22,998 nucleotides of DNA, taken from assembly GCA_016288355.1 (NCBI GenBank), contig JAEEYY010000151.1, forward strand, positions 1 through 22,998, written 5' to 3'. This DNA is from Synergistes sp. GTDB taxonomy: Bacteria > Synergistota > Synergistia > Synergistales > Synergistaceae. A program made the translations under genes and the position numbers. Shown piece after piece: positions 15,785 through 21,416 of this stretch (positions within the stretch are counted from its first letter, which is position 1; each line of letters starts with the position of its first letter). The notes beneath the pieces were generated by a model, which was not told the DNA's origin, did no database searches, and worked only from the letters and a program-made list of their open reading frames with translations.

Positions 15785-15820
15785 AACCCGCTCCATTTCA
15801 CGGAGCGGGTTATTATTATA
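15785..15820 (+). terminator. Terminator of the integrase operon
   Basis: A perfect 10-bp stem AACCCGCTCC/GGAGCGGGTT (15785-15794 with 15802-15811) with a 7-nt loop is followed by ATTATTATAG. It begins 14 nt after the stop of the 60-aa ORF. Confidence 0.8.
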
Positions 15821-15852
15821 GCACAAAATAGAAGCAGTCAATACTTGGAAAA

Positions 15853-15888
15853 TGTTGCACCTGCAACAAATTTATGAATATTAATATT
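15853..15888. promoter_or_regulatory. Possible operator/promoter region of the second operon
   Basis: TGTTGC/GCAACA (15853-15858 with 15863-15868) is an inverted repeat with a 4-nt spacer, and AATATTAATATT (15877-15888) is a palindrome. TTGCAC (15855-15860) and TATTAA (15879-15884), 18 bp apart, could be promoter boxes overlapped by the repeats. TATATT at 15925-15930 is another -10 candidate. This suggests a regulated promoter for the HTH gene at 15965, but the call is weak. Confidence 0.35.
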
Positions 15889-15964
15889 GAATAATAATGG
15901 ATTTAGTCAGACAGGACGCGAGGGTATATTGTATTATTGCCAAATAATTAAGGAGGAAAAAAAC

Positions 15965-16180
15965 ATGAATAACGAAAAAAACTATTGCACTATCCGCGAA
16001 ACCTCCCGCGTCCTGGGGATTGCAGATTGCCGGCTGCGCGAGTGGCAGAAGCAAAATCTTCTCCCGGGCTTTTATGCCGGCTCCCGGTACTATGTTGATG
16101 TTTCCCGTCTGCAATGCGCCCTTGACGCTGGCACGATTGGGGCCAAGCCGGAGATGCCCGTATTATGCGGGCAAGAGTGA
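15965..16180 (+). CDS. Excisionase-like helix-turn-helix protein
   Basis: A 71-aa protein with a single MerR/Xis-type winged HTH: CTIRETSRVLGIADCRLREW is the helix-turn-helix, then KQNLLPGFYAGSRYYVDVSRLQCAL is the wing and last helix. Such proteins are recombination directionality factors (excisionases) in integrative elements, although the fold is shared with small regulators. AGGAGG at 15951-15956 lies 8 nt before ATG 15965; the frame is open to 15887 but without a ribosome site. The gene starts a second operon, 14 nt before the next gene. Its place on an integrase element makes an excisionase or element repressor the likeliest role. Confidence 0.72.
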   Translation: MNNEKNYCTIRETSRVLGIADCRLREWQKQNLLPGFYAGSRYYVDVSRLQCALDAGTIGAKPEMPVLCGQE

Positions 16181-16194
16181 TAGGGGGAAAAACT

Positions 16195-16797
16195 GTGACG
16201 GAGCGACCGGGGATTATGGTTTATTTTGACATTCTCCCGCAACTGGAGGAATACTCTGCTGATGAGATAGGCCGGCTATTTGTGGCAATGCTGGAATTTG
16301 GCGCGTTCGGAACTGTCCCGATGTTCGATGACCGAGGAATGCGGATCATCTGGCGAGAAGTCCAGGGAAAGATCGAGCGGGACAATGGAAAATATCAGCA
16401 GCGCATCCTTGACGGAGCCTATGGAGCTTATAAGCGGGAGACCGAAAAGAAGGGCCAAGAGCCTCTGTCAAAAGATGATTGGACAAAGCGGATTTGGCTT
16501 CCCGCCCAAGATGTACACGATGTATCGTCATGTCAACTTAAGTATACTTCCGCAAACATGATGTATCGGAACCAACAGGAACAAGGAACTACAACTGCAA
16601 CTACAACTGCATCTACAACAAGCATCTGCAACAGCAGCCAGGAAAGGGGGAGCGGGGGAAAGGGAGAACAAGCGCCCGAGCCTTCAAGCTTTGGCGATAC
16701 GTCAACGCTTTACAACGGCTGCATAAGTGAAGATCAGAAACAAAAGCGCTTAGAGATGTTCGACAATGCGCTTATTAGAGAAGGGGGGCGGCAGTAG
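16195..16797 (+). CDS. DUF6291-like phage-type protein
   Basis: A 200-aa protein. Residues 8-95 (MVYFDILPQLEEYSADEIGRLFVAMLEFG, FDDRGMRIIWREVQGKIERDNGKYQ) resemble DUF6291, a domain on phages and integrative elements near replication genes, usually at the N-terminus. A low-complexity Gln/Thr stretch (about 130-150) and a polar tail follow with no fold. GTG 16195 is chosen because AGGGGG at 16182-16187 lies 8 nt upstream; an in-frame ATG at 16165 would overlap the HTH gene. The next gene overlaps its stop by one base (TAGTG), so translation is probably coupled. The function of DUF6291 is not known; a role in element replication is only a guess. Confidence 0.65.
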   Translation: MTERPGIMVYFDILPQLEEYSADEIGRLFVAMLEFGAFGTVPMFDDRGMRIIWREVQGKIERDNGKYQQRILDGAYGAYKRETEKKGQEPLSKDDWTKRIWLPAQDVHDVSSCQLKYTSANMMYRNQQEQGTTTATTTASTTSICNSSQERGSGGKGEQAPEPSSFGDTSTLYNGCISEDQKQKRLEMFDNALIREGGRQ

Positions 16798-17009
16798 TGG
16801 CACAATTCATAAAGTTGAAGCAAATCGGGACGTTCGGCAACATTGGAGATGACGAGTTGTCGGTAGCGTATGTAAAGGTTGATGACTTCCCGCCACGCCT
16901 TCACATTGGACGGTGGACGCCTGGCGGACGGCACGTCCGCTTTGCCGGATTCATAACAGCCGATCAAGCCCGTAAGCTTTGCGAGATCCTGAGCAGCGCG
17001 GAGCTCTGA
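16797..17009 (+). CDS. 70-aa element-encoded protein
   Basis: A small basic protein (MAQFIKLKQIGTFGNIGDD) starting at GTG 16797, which overlaps the previous stop codon by one base and has AGGGGG 9 nt upstream. The segment LHIGRWTPGGRHVRFAGFIT followed by a helix weakly recalls the PC4/YdbC single-strand-binding fold (beta sheet with a basic, Trp-containing loop), but this is a loose impression, not an established match. It ends before a good terminator and so closes the second operon of the element. Confidence 0.65.
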   Translation: MAQFIKLKQIGTFGNIGDDELSVAYVKVDDFPPRLHIGRWTPGGRHVRFAGFITADQARKLCEILSSAEL

Positions 17010-17019
17010 CAACGAAACG

Positions 17020-17059
17020 AAAGAGGCACCCGGTATTTTCAGTTGGGAGCCTCTTTTTT
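17020..17059 (+). terminator. Terminator of the second element operon
   Basis: AAAGAGGC (17020-17027) pairs with GCCTCTTT (17049-17056), extended inward by CCC/GGG after one A-A mismatch; six T run through the end (17054-17059). It starts 10 nt after the 70-aa ORF. Confidence 0.8.
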
Positions 17060-17249
17060 ATTCTATACCTGGCCGGCAGCACTTCCCCTTGTTCGTTCTA
17101 ACAAATAGCCGTGACTTCACATGCACACGCAACGCAACGCACGAACATTTATCATCTACGCGATAAGGACGCGAAAAATACGACGGACGAATAAACGATA
17201 GAGACGGGGAAGAGTTACACAGTCAGCAGATTATTACTTTTTTTGCGAT
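17060..17249. other. Gene-free stretch of the mobile element
   Basis: About 190 bp without an ORF, ribosome site or clear terminator. It has GCAACGCAACGCA-type short repeats (near 17128-17142) and a purine- and CGA-rich part (17160-17215), base composition unlike the coding parts. Such a block next to an att site may hold an origin, a packaging or transfer site for a helper, or further recombinase sites; none can be identified from sequence. Confidence 0.4.
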
Positions 17250-17271
17250 TTGTTGACCTTTTTTGTTGACC
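17250..17271 (+). repeat. Right arm-type integrase sites (TTGTTGACC)
   Basis: TTGTTGACC at 17250-17258 and 17263-17271, same orientation as the left set, about 75 bp inside attR. Together with 14284-14324 this gives six sites, four left and two right. The unequal split is typical of integrase arm sites. Confidence 0.7.
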
Positions 17272-17301
17272 TCATAGCTGATACATCAGAGTTTGAAAAA
17301 C

Positions 17302-17340
17302 AAAAAAAGCCCGAAAAACATAGGTTTTTCAAGGCTTTTT
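17302..17340 (-). terminator. Terminator of tRNA-Pro, supplied by the element
   Basis: On the minus strand, directly after the CCA of the tRNA, an imperfect stem (17340-17324 with 17319-17302, one mismatch and one bulge) with a 4-nt loop runs into seven T. It belongs to the element side of attR, so the element brings a terminator to replace the one displaced to 14091-14134. Confidence 0.8.
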
Positions 17341-17343
17341 CGA

Positions 17344-17388
17344 TGGTCGGAGTGGCGGGATTCGAACCCACGGCCTCTTGGACCCGAA
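17344..17388. repeat. attR: 45-bp core within tRNA-Pro
   Basis: Exact copy of 14132-14176. It forms the 3' half of the intact tRNA-Pro gene, from the anticodon loop to the CCA. Crossover took place somewhere inside this block. Confidence 0.9.
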
Positions 17389-17420
17389 CCAAGCGCGATA
17401 CCAAACTTCGCCACACCCCG
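17344..17420 (-). tRNA. tRNA-Pro (anticodon CGG)
   Basis: On the minus strand the 77-nt gene folds as a full cloverleaf: acceptor CGGGGTG with CACTCCG (one G-T pair), D-arm with GGTATCGC, anticodon stem CTTGG/CCAAG with loop TTCGGGT (anticodon CGG, reading CCG proline codons), T-arm GGG-TTCGAAT-CCC, discriminator A and encoded CCA. It has a consensus promoter upstream and serves as integration site; the anticodon-to-3' part is duplicated at the left end of the element. Confidence 0.95.
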
Positions 17421-17433
17421 AATTGGCTTGTTT

Positions 17434-17462
17434 ATTATATGACGCTTTCGCTGAAATGTCAA
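17434..17462 (-). promoter_or_regulatory. tRNA-Pro promoter (perfect consensus)
   Basis: TTGACA (17462-17457), 17 bp, TATAAT (17439-17434) on the minus strand, ending 13 nt before the tRNA 5' end. This is a fully consensus sigma-A promoter, as expected of a strongly expressed stable RNA gene. Confidence 0.9.
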
Positions 17463-17468
17463 GTCATT

Positions 17469-17518
17469 TTTTGACTCCTAATGCGTGTTTCTGTTTTGAC
17501 TCCTAATGCGTGTTTCTG
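17469..17518. repeat. 25-bp tandem direct repeat upstream of the tRNA promoter
   Basis: Two perfect, adjacent 25-bp copies (17469-17493 and 17494-17518), 7 bp upstream of the tRNA -35 box. Each contains TTTTGACTCC and GCGTGTTTCTG. They could be regulatory sites, or a recent slippage or recombination duplication. With only two copies and no spacer they are not a CRISPR. Confidence 0.85.
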
Positions 17519-17580
17519 TAATTCTGAAAAGGTGTAGTTGTGTTGCTATAGAAACGGGATTGGGGGAGTCCAAAACATGA

Positions 17581-17613
17581 AAAACAAGCCGGATCGGAAA
17601 TCCGGCTTGTTTT
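17581..17613 (-). terminator. Terminator of the SPATG peptide gene
   Basis: A perfect 14-bp stem (17581-17594 with 17600-17613) with a 5-nt loop. On the minus strand it lies 12 nt after the stop of the 88-aa gene and its A-rich left arm gives a T-rich 3' arm running into TTTTTC; it could also stop plus-strand transcription. Confidence 0.85.
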
Positions 17614-17625
17614 AGGTCAAGAAAA

Positions 17626-17892
17626 TCAGTTTTTCTTCAGAAGCTTTTTGCCAGCCAGAACGACGCCGCCGATGCTGAACAAAATAATAACGACAAACAG
17701 CCAGGTATTATTACCCAACCAGGGATTAGCACCAGTGGCAGGAGACTCGGGTTCGGTCGGAGTATCGTCACCGGGATATTCTGTCGCGGTAGGGCTGGGA
17801 ACCTTTGTCTCAGCGGTGTCTTCCGCAAAAACGGGAAGGACAAAGCTGCCAAGAATCAGAAGAGCAAGAACAATCGCAACAAACTTTTTCAT
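17626..17892 (-). CDS. Miniature sortase substrate (SPATG wall-anchor peptide)
   Basis: An 88-aa secreted protein. Residues 1-23 are a signal peptide (MKK, hydrophobic core, cleavage likely after VFA23). Residues 24-49 are a short acidic Pro/Thr/Glu-rich spacer. SPATG at 50-54 fits the SPxTG/PPxTG sorting motif used by C. difficile-type class B sortases and is followed by a membrane helix (about 62-80) and a basic tail GKKLLKKN. If anchored between T53 and G54, the mature wall-attached peptide has only about 30 residues and no folded domain. Without a sortase it would be a small membrane-anchored peptide. AGGAGG lies 8 nt before ATG 17892, and promoter and terminator are clear. No sortase gene is in the window. 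Confidence 0.75.
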   Translation of the reverse strand: MKKFVAIVLALLILGSFVLPVFAEDTAETKVPSPTATEYPGDDTPTEPESPATGANPWLGNNTWLFVVIILFSIGGVVLAGKKLLKKN

Positions 17893-17937
17893 TTCATATT
17901 CCTCCTATACGGATAATTTCCTTATAGTTACAAAGGT

Positions 17938-17965
17938 ATTATACCATAAAAATTTGATTTGTAAA
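17938..17965 (-). promoter_or_regulatory. Promoter of the SPATG peptide gene
   Basis: On the minus strand TTTACA (17965-17960), 16 bp, TATAAT (17943-17938), with TGG before the -10 as an extended element. It ends 45 bp before the ATG. Confidence 0.7.
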
Positions 17966-18033
17966 TACCTAAATTGAGTTTTTTTCTATAATATTATTAG
18001 TCGAAAATACTAAATGTTGTGGTGAAGGCACGA

Positions 18034-19098
18034 TCAGATCACCATTTCATAGGGACCGATATCAGTCACGGACAGGTAGTCTCTCAGCCGCTGGGGATCA
18101 TATACTCCGAGGTCGGTCACAATCCCGGTGATCAGAGAAGGGGGCGTGACGTCAAAAGACGGATAATAGCCCTTCACACCCGGGGCGGCCGTACGCACAC
18201 CCATGGCCTGGAGCACAAAATCCGGATCCCGCAGCTCGATACGGACGGAATCTCCGGTCGGATGGCCCTTGTCCGGAACTCCCGTTACATAGAAGGGAAC
18301 GCCGAGATAGTTTGCCGCGATCGCGATCTGGAAGGTACCGATCTTATTGACGACATGACCGTCCAGGCAGATCGCATCCGCTGCGCAGGTGAAAACGTCG
18401 ATCTTTTCCCGCTGCATCACATAGGCCGGCATATTGTCCGTGATGACCGTAGTGTCAAAGCCCATCTCGCTGCAGACAGTGGCCGTCAGACGCGCACCCT
18501 GGAAATAGGGTCTGGTTTCCGGGCAGAAGAGCTTCAAAGCCATGCCGCGCCCTTTGGCCTCCCGCAGCATCATGCCGACGATGGTCTCTCCGAAGCATTG
18601 GGTCAGGACCTTTCCGTCTTTCGGGATCTTGTCCACAAGGTGGACGGCAATCTGCGCCACACGGTCATACCTGCGATCATTGGTCCGGATCAAATGCTCC
18701 GTAATGGCGTCAGGTACCGATCTTCCTTCCCGCAGCGCGATCTCTGCGGCGGCCAGGCAGCCGCCTGTGATCCGCTCCATCCGGGAAACGGTCGTCGGCC
18801 TTGCGTGGGAGATGGTATAGGCTGCTTCTTTCAGATATCGAAGCTGCTCATGTTCCGTTCTGCCTTCGCACTCGTGCGCGGCCAAAGCCATACCTGCAGC
18901 CGCTGCCGTAAAGGGCCCGCAGCTCTGCGTCACCATATCGGTGATCGCCTGGGCGACCTCAAAATGCGTCCGGCAGGTCACAAATTCCGTTTTTGCAGGG
19001 TAGATCCTTCGGTCAAGGATGCGGACTGCGCCGTTCTCATACCAGGCGATGTTCTCATATCGGAGCATAAAGGCCAGGTCGTGATCGGCACGCTTCAT
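18034..19098 (-). CDS. mtnA: S-methyl-5-thioribose-1-phosphate isomerase (MtnA) family
   Basis: A 354-aa member of the eIF2B-alpha/MtnA family, which isomerises 5-methylthioribose-1-phosphate (or 5-deoxyribose-1-phosphate) to the ribulose form in SAM by-product salvage. Visible landmarks: MLRYENIAWYENGAVRILD at the start, catalytic Cys168 (LTQCFGE), ETRPYFQGARLTA, catalytic Asp241 (AADAICLDG) and N251-K252-I-G-T. True MtnA usually has THCN and GAD; here TQC and AAD, so it may be a paralogue with a related sugar phosphate. ATG 19098 is chosen for GGAGGTG 6 nt upstream. It follows the deaminase gene by 23 nt, in the same operon; no phosphorylase or aldolase gene is nearby. Confidence 0.85.
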   Translation of the reverse strand: MKRADHDLAFMLRYENIAWYENGAVRILDRRIYPAKTEFVTCRTHFEVAQAITDMVTQSCGPFTAAAAGMALAAHECEGRTEHEQLRYLKEAAYTISHARPTTVSRMERITGGCLAAAEIALREGRSVPDAITEHLIRTNDRRYDRVAQIAVHLVDKIPKDGKVLTQCFGETIVGMMLREAKGRGMALKLFCPETRPYFQGARLTATVCSEMGFDTTVITDNMPAYVMQREKIDVFTCAADAICLDGHVVNKIGTFQIAIAANYLGVPFYVTGVPDKGHPTGDSVRIELRDPDFVLQAMGVRTAAPGVKGYYPSFDVTPPSLITGIVTDLGVYDPQRLRDYLSVTDIGPYEMVI

Positions 19099-19121
19099 GG
19101 ATAACACCTCCGGCATCTGCT

Positions 19122-20417
19122 TCAGCGGTAAAGCGTATGGAGCTCACGTCTCGCTTCGGACATGATCTTCTCCGCGTCCAGGGTCTTGTACTCGCCGTTT
19201 TCATAGAGGATCTTTCCGTCGATCATCGTGAGATACACGTCGCTGTCCTGGGCGGAGTAGGCGAGCATGGCAGGATAATCGAACGCGGGGATCATGTGCG
19301 GTTTGTCGAAATCGATTGCGACCAGGTCCGCCTTTTTCCCGACGCGGAGTTCTCCCGTGTCTTCGCGGCCCTGAAGCCTGGCGCCATTGATGGTTGCCAT
19401 TTTCAGCAGGTCTGCGGGCTTGACGATGGTCGGATCTCCGGTATAGCCGTTGTGGATAATGGCGGCCAGATGCATCTCTTCGAGCATGTTCAAATTGTTG
19501 TTTGAGGCCGCTCCGTCGGTGCCGATGGTCACATTGAGGCCGCGGTCGAGCATTTTTTGGATCGGCGCAAAGCCGCTGCCGATCTTCATATTGCTGGAAG
19601 GGCAATGGACCGGGCTGACTCCGTTCGCCTTCAGGATATCGATGTCTTCATCGGAAACCCAGACGCAGTGCGCCGCTGTGGTGGGGCTGCGGAACGTTCC
19701 GAGCTTTTCAAACAGGGCCGTGGGCGTCATGCCGAACTTCTGGATGCATTCCAGATGCTCCTGCTTCGTTTCGGACAGATGCAGATGCATCCGGCCCTTT
19801 TTTTCAAAGCAGATCCGGCTGTAGGCCTCTATGGTTTCCGGCGTATTCGTGTACTCGGCATGGATGCAGAAATCGATTTTGATCTTGCCGCCGTTGAACC
19901 CGTTGAAGCGATCAAACAACGCGATGCCTTCTCTGCAATCCTGGTTTTTCTCAAACGGAAGATCCGGCCTGCCCTGGGTGGAACGGGTGATATTCGCCTT
20001 CATCCCGGCCTCGCAGAGTGCTTCGATCGTGTTTTCGCAGCGGTAATACATGTCTGAGAACGAAGTGATGCCGCTGCTGAGCATCTCAAGGATCGAAAGA
20101 TAGCTCGCGGCTTTGATTGCCTTGTCGGTCCATTTCGCCTCTGTCGGGAAAATATAGTGGAAAAGCCAATCCTGAAGATTCAGATCGGAGCCGATCCCGC
20201 GCAGAAAAACCATGGGGCTGTGGCAGTGACAGTTGATCAGGCCGGGGATCAGCAGCTTGCCGCGCAGATCCTTCTCCCGGTCGAACCCGTCCTTCGGCCG
20301 CTCTTCGGAAAGATAGCAGATCGTATCTCCGTCCACACCGAGATAGGCATCCTTCAAGGTTTTCCAGGTATTGTTTTCCAGGACAAGAATATCAGCGTGC
20401 TTCAGCAACAGCTTCAT
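19122..20417 (-). CDS. mtaD: 5'-methylthioadenosine/SAH/5'-deoxyadenosine deaminase
   Basis: A 431-aa amidohydrolase. Metal-binding H64-x-H66 (GLINCHCHSPM), HLHLSE, AAHCVW and TDGAASNNNLNM with the conserved Asp are all present, in the order of the ATZ/TRZ-like MtaD/DadD group. Residues 1-55 and the last 60 form the composite beta-sandwich. The enzyme deaminates 5'-methylthioadenosine, S-adenosylhomocysteine or 5'-deoxyadenosine to the inosine form; which is preferred cannot be read from sequence. ATG 20417 has GGAGG 9 nt upstream. Being first in an operon with the MtnA-like isomerase supports salvage of the nucleoside by-products of SAM enzymes, via an inosine intermediate. Confidence 0.88.
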   Translation of the reverse strand: MKLLLKHADILVLENNTWKTLKDAYLGVDGDTICYLSEERPKDGFDREKDLRGKLLIPGLINCHCHSPMVFLRGIGSDLNLQDWLFHYIFPTEAKWTDKAIKAASYLSILEMLSSGITSFSDMYYRCENTIEALCEAGMKANITRSTQGRPDLPFEKNQDCREGIALFDRFNGFNGGKIKIDFCIHAEYTNTPETIEAYSRICFEKKGRMHLHLSETKQEHLECIQKFGMTPTALFEKLGTFRSPTTAAHCVWVSDEDIDILKANGVSPVHCPSSNMKIGSGFAPIQKMLDRGLNVTIGTDGAASNNNLNMLEEMHLAAIIHNGYTGDPTIVKPADLLKMATINGARLQGREDTGELRVGKKADLVAIDFDKPHMIPAFDYPAMLAYSAQDSDVYLTMIDGKILYENGEYKTLDAEKIMSEARRELHTLYR

Positions 20418-20451
20418 GGTATCCGTCCTCCGTTTTTCGTATATTTTAGTT

Positions 20452-20480
20452 ATTATACCGATTCCCGGAAGTCTTGTCAA
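20452..20480 (-). promoter_or_regulatory. Promoter of the mtaD-mtnA operon (perfect consensus)
   Basis: TTGACA (20480-20475), 17 bp, TATAAT (20457-20452) on the minus strand, about 35 bp before the ATG. No riboswitch could be fitted into such a short leader, so the operon is probably constitutive unless a repressor acts here. Confidence 0.88.
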
Positions 20481-20501
20481 TACGAAAAATCCCGCTGTTA
20501 T

Positions 20502-21206
20502 TCAATCTTTCGCCCGGGCAGGATCCGCATCTGCCCCGCAGACATACAGGACCGTGCCGTCCACCCGAAAACGGACGTTGATCCCGGCGAACCGGATTCC
20601 GTAAATGCGGTCCGGGTCCTCCTGATAGGATGGTCTCGGATCCAAGGAAAGGACTCCGACCAGGGCAGACCGTTTGTCCTCCGGCAGACAGTTCAGCAGA
20701 TTTTCCATATCTTTTACATCCAGCTTCGCTGCCGGTGCGCTGACGGCAAATCCGCCCACAGCTTCCGGATGGCAATCCGCATAGGGGAGATAGGGCTTGA
20801 TATCGTAGATCGGCGTACCGTCCAGCAGATCCGCGCCGGCTACGATGAGCACAGTTCCCAGCCCGGGGCTCTGCTCAGTTCCGATCAGCCGCACGCAGGA
20901 AAGGCCGATGGCATTCGGACGGAAAGGGGAACGGGAGGCGAATACGCCGATCCGTTCGTTTCCGCCCAGCCTCGGCGGCCGGACAGTGGCAGACCAATCC
21001 TCCCGTACCGCCTTGGAGAACTGCCAGATCAGCCACAGATGGGAAAAACCCTCTATGCCCCGCAGGGCGTCCGGATTGCGGTATTCCGGTTCGAATACGA
21101 TACAGGCGCGCAGCTCCTCAACCAGTCCGCTCTGCCGCGGAATGCCGAATTTTTCATCAAAATCTGTGCGGATCCTTGCGATCACGCGCAGCGTATGCTG
21201 TTCCAT
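20502..21206 (-). CDS. trmO: tRNA (t6A37-N6)-methyltransferase TrmO (TsaA/UPF0066)
   Basis: A 234-aa protein of the TsaA family. The signature strands are present: FGIPRQSGL near residue 20, RPPRLGGNERIGVFASRSPFRPNAIGLS (about 76-103), DLLDGTPIYDIKPYLPYAD (about 125-143), and the C-terminal DPRPSYQEDP with which bacterial TrmO ends its extra domain. TrmO uses SAM to methylate N6-threonylcarbamoyladenosine at position 37 of tRNA-Thr. Length is typical. GGAGG lies 6 nt before ATG 21206. It is transcribed in the same direction as the deaminase operon, which has its own promoter 22 bp after the TrmO stop, so read-through is possible. Confidence 0.92.
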   Translation of the reverse strand: MEQHTLRVIARIRTDFDEKFGIPRQSGLVEELRACIVFEPEYRNPDALRGIEGFSHLWLIWQFSKAVREDWSATVRPPRLGGNERIGVFASRSPFRPNAIGLSCVRLIGTEQSPGLGTVLIVAGADLLDGTPIYDIKPYLPYADCHPEAVGGFAVSAPAAKLDVKDMENLLNCLPEDKRSALVGVLSLDPRPSYQEDPDRIYGIRFAGINVRFRVDGTVLYVCGADADPARAKD

Positions 21207-21239
21207 AACCGACCTCCGTTATCGTGTTCTTTAATTTAC

Positions 21240-21268
21240 ATTATATCACAGGCAGGCATTCGATGCAA
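21240..21268 (-). promoter_or_regulatory. Promoter of trmO
   Basis: TTGCAT (21268-21263), 17 bp, TATAAT (21245-21240) on the minus strand, with TGA before the -10 as an extended element, about 30 bp before the ATG. Confidence 0.65.
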
Positions 21269-21331
21269 TCACAGCCGCAGGGTTATCGTCGAAATTAATA
21301 AAGATATTAATCAATTCTTAATAATTTTAAC

Positions 21332-21360
21332 TTGATAATTTTCTCAGTGTTATATATGAT
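21332..21360 (+). promoter_or_regulatory. Promoter of the response regulator gene
   Basis: TTGATA (21332-21337), 17 bp, TATGAT (21355-21360). An AT-rich stretch with repeated TTAATA/TTAAT words (21293-21330) lies just upstream, where an OmpR/PhoB-type regulator would bind to control its own gene. Confidence 0.65.
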
Positions 21361-21416
21361 ATAAAGAAGGAATAAATGGAGTTTTGTGTTGTCAATCCGG
21401 AAAAAGGAGGAGCCGT

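Larger units (their letters stand above)
14132..17388. mobile_element. 3.2-kb integrative element in tRNA-Pro
   Basis: Bounded by identical 45-bp direct repeats, unit length 3212 bp. It contains, in order: extended -10 promoter, four TTGTTGA(CC) repeats, tyrosine integrase, 60-aa ORF, terminator, excisionase-like HTH protein, DUF6291-like protein, 70-aa ORF, terminator, 190 bp without genes, two more TTGTTGACC repeats and a new terminator for the rebuilt tRNA. It therefore regenerates the tRNA gene completely at its right end. There is no relaxase, replication initiator, capsid, terminase, toxin or resistance gene, so it would depend on another element to move between cells, or it is a deletion derivative. 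The integrase is intact, so excision is plausible. Confidence 0.88.

Noticed and set aside
17469..17518. CRISPR or VNTR array
   Set aside because: Only two copies with no spacer sequence between them.
18019..19104. Long plus-strand ORF of 361 codons opposite the MtnA-like gene
   Set aside because: It is the antisense shadow of mtnA: no ribosome site, unusual Arg/His/Gly-rich composition and no known motif, while the minus strand encodes all MtnA landmarks.
20418..20451. SAM or SAH riboswitch ahead of the deaminase operon
   Set aside because: The distance from the consensus -10 box to the start codon is only about 35 nt, too short for any known riboswitch.
20157..21335. Plus-strand ORF of 392 codons across mtaD, its promoter and trmO
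   Set aside because: It covers a consensus minus-strand promoter and two well supported minus-strand genes; composition is atypical and it has no ribosome site.
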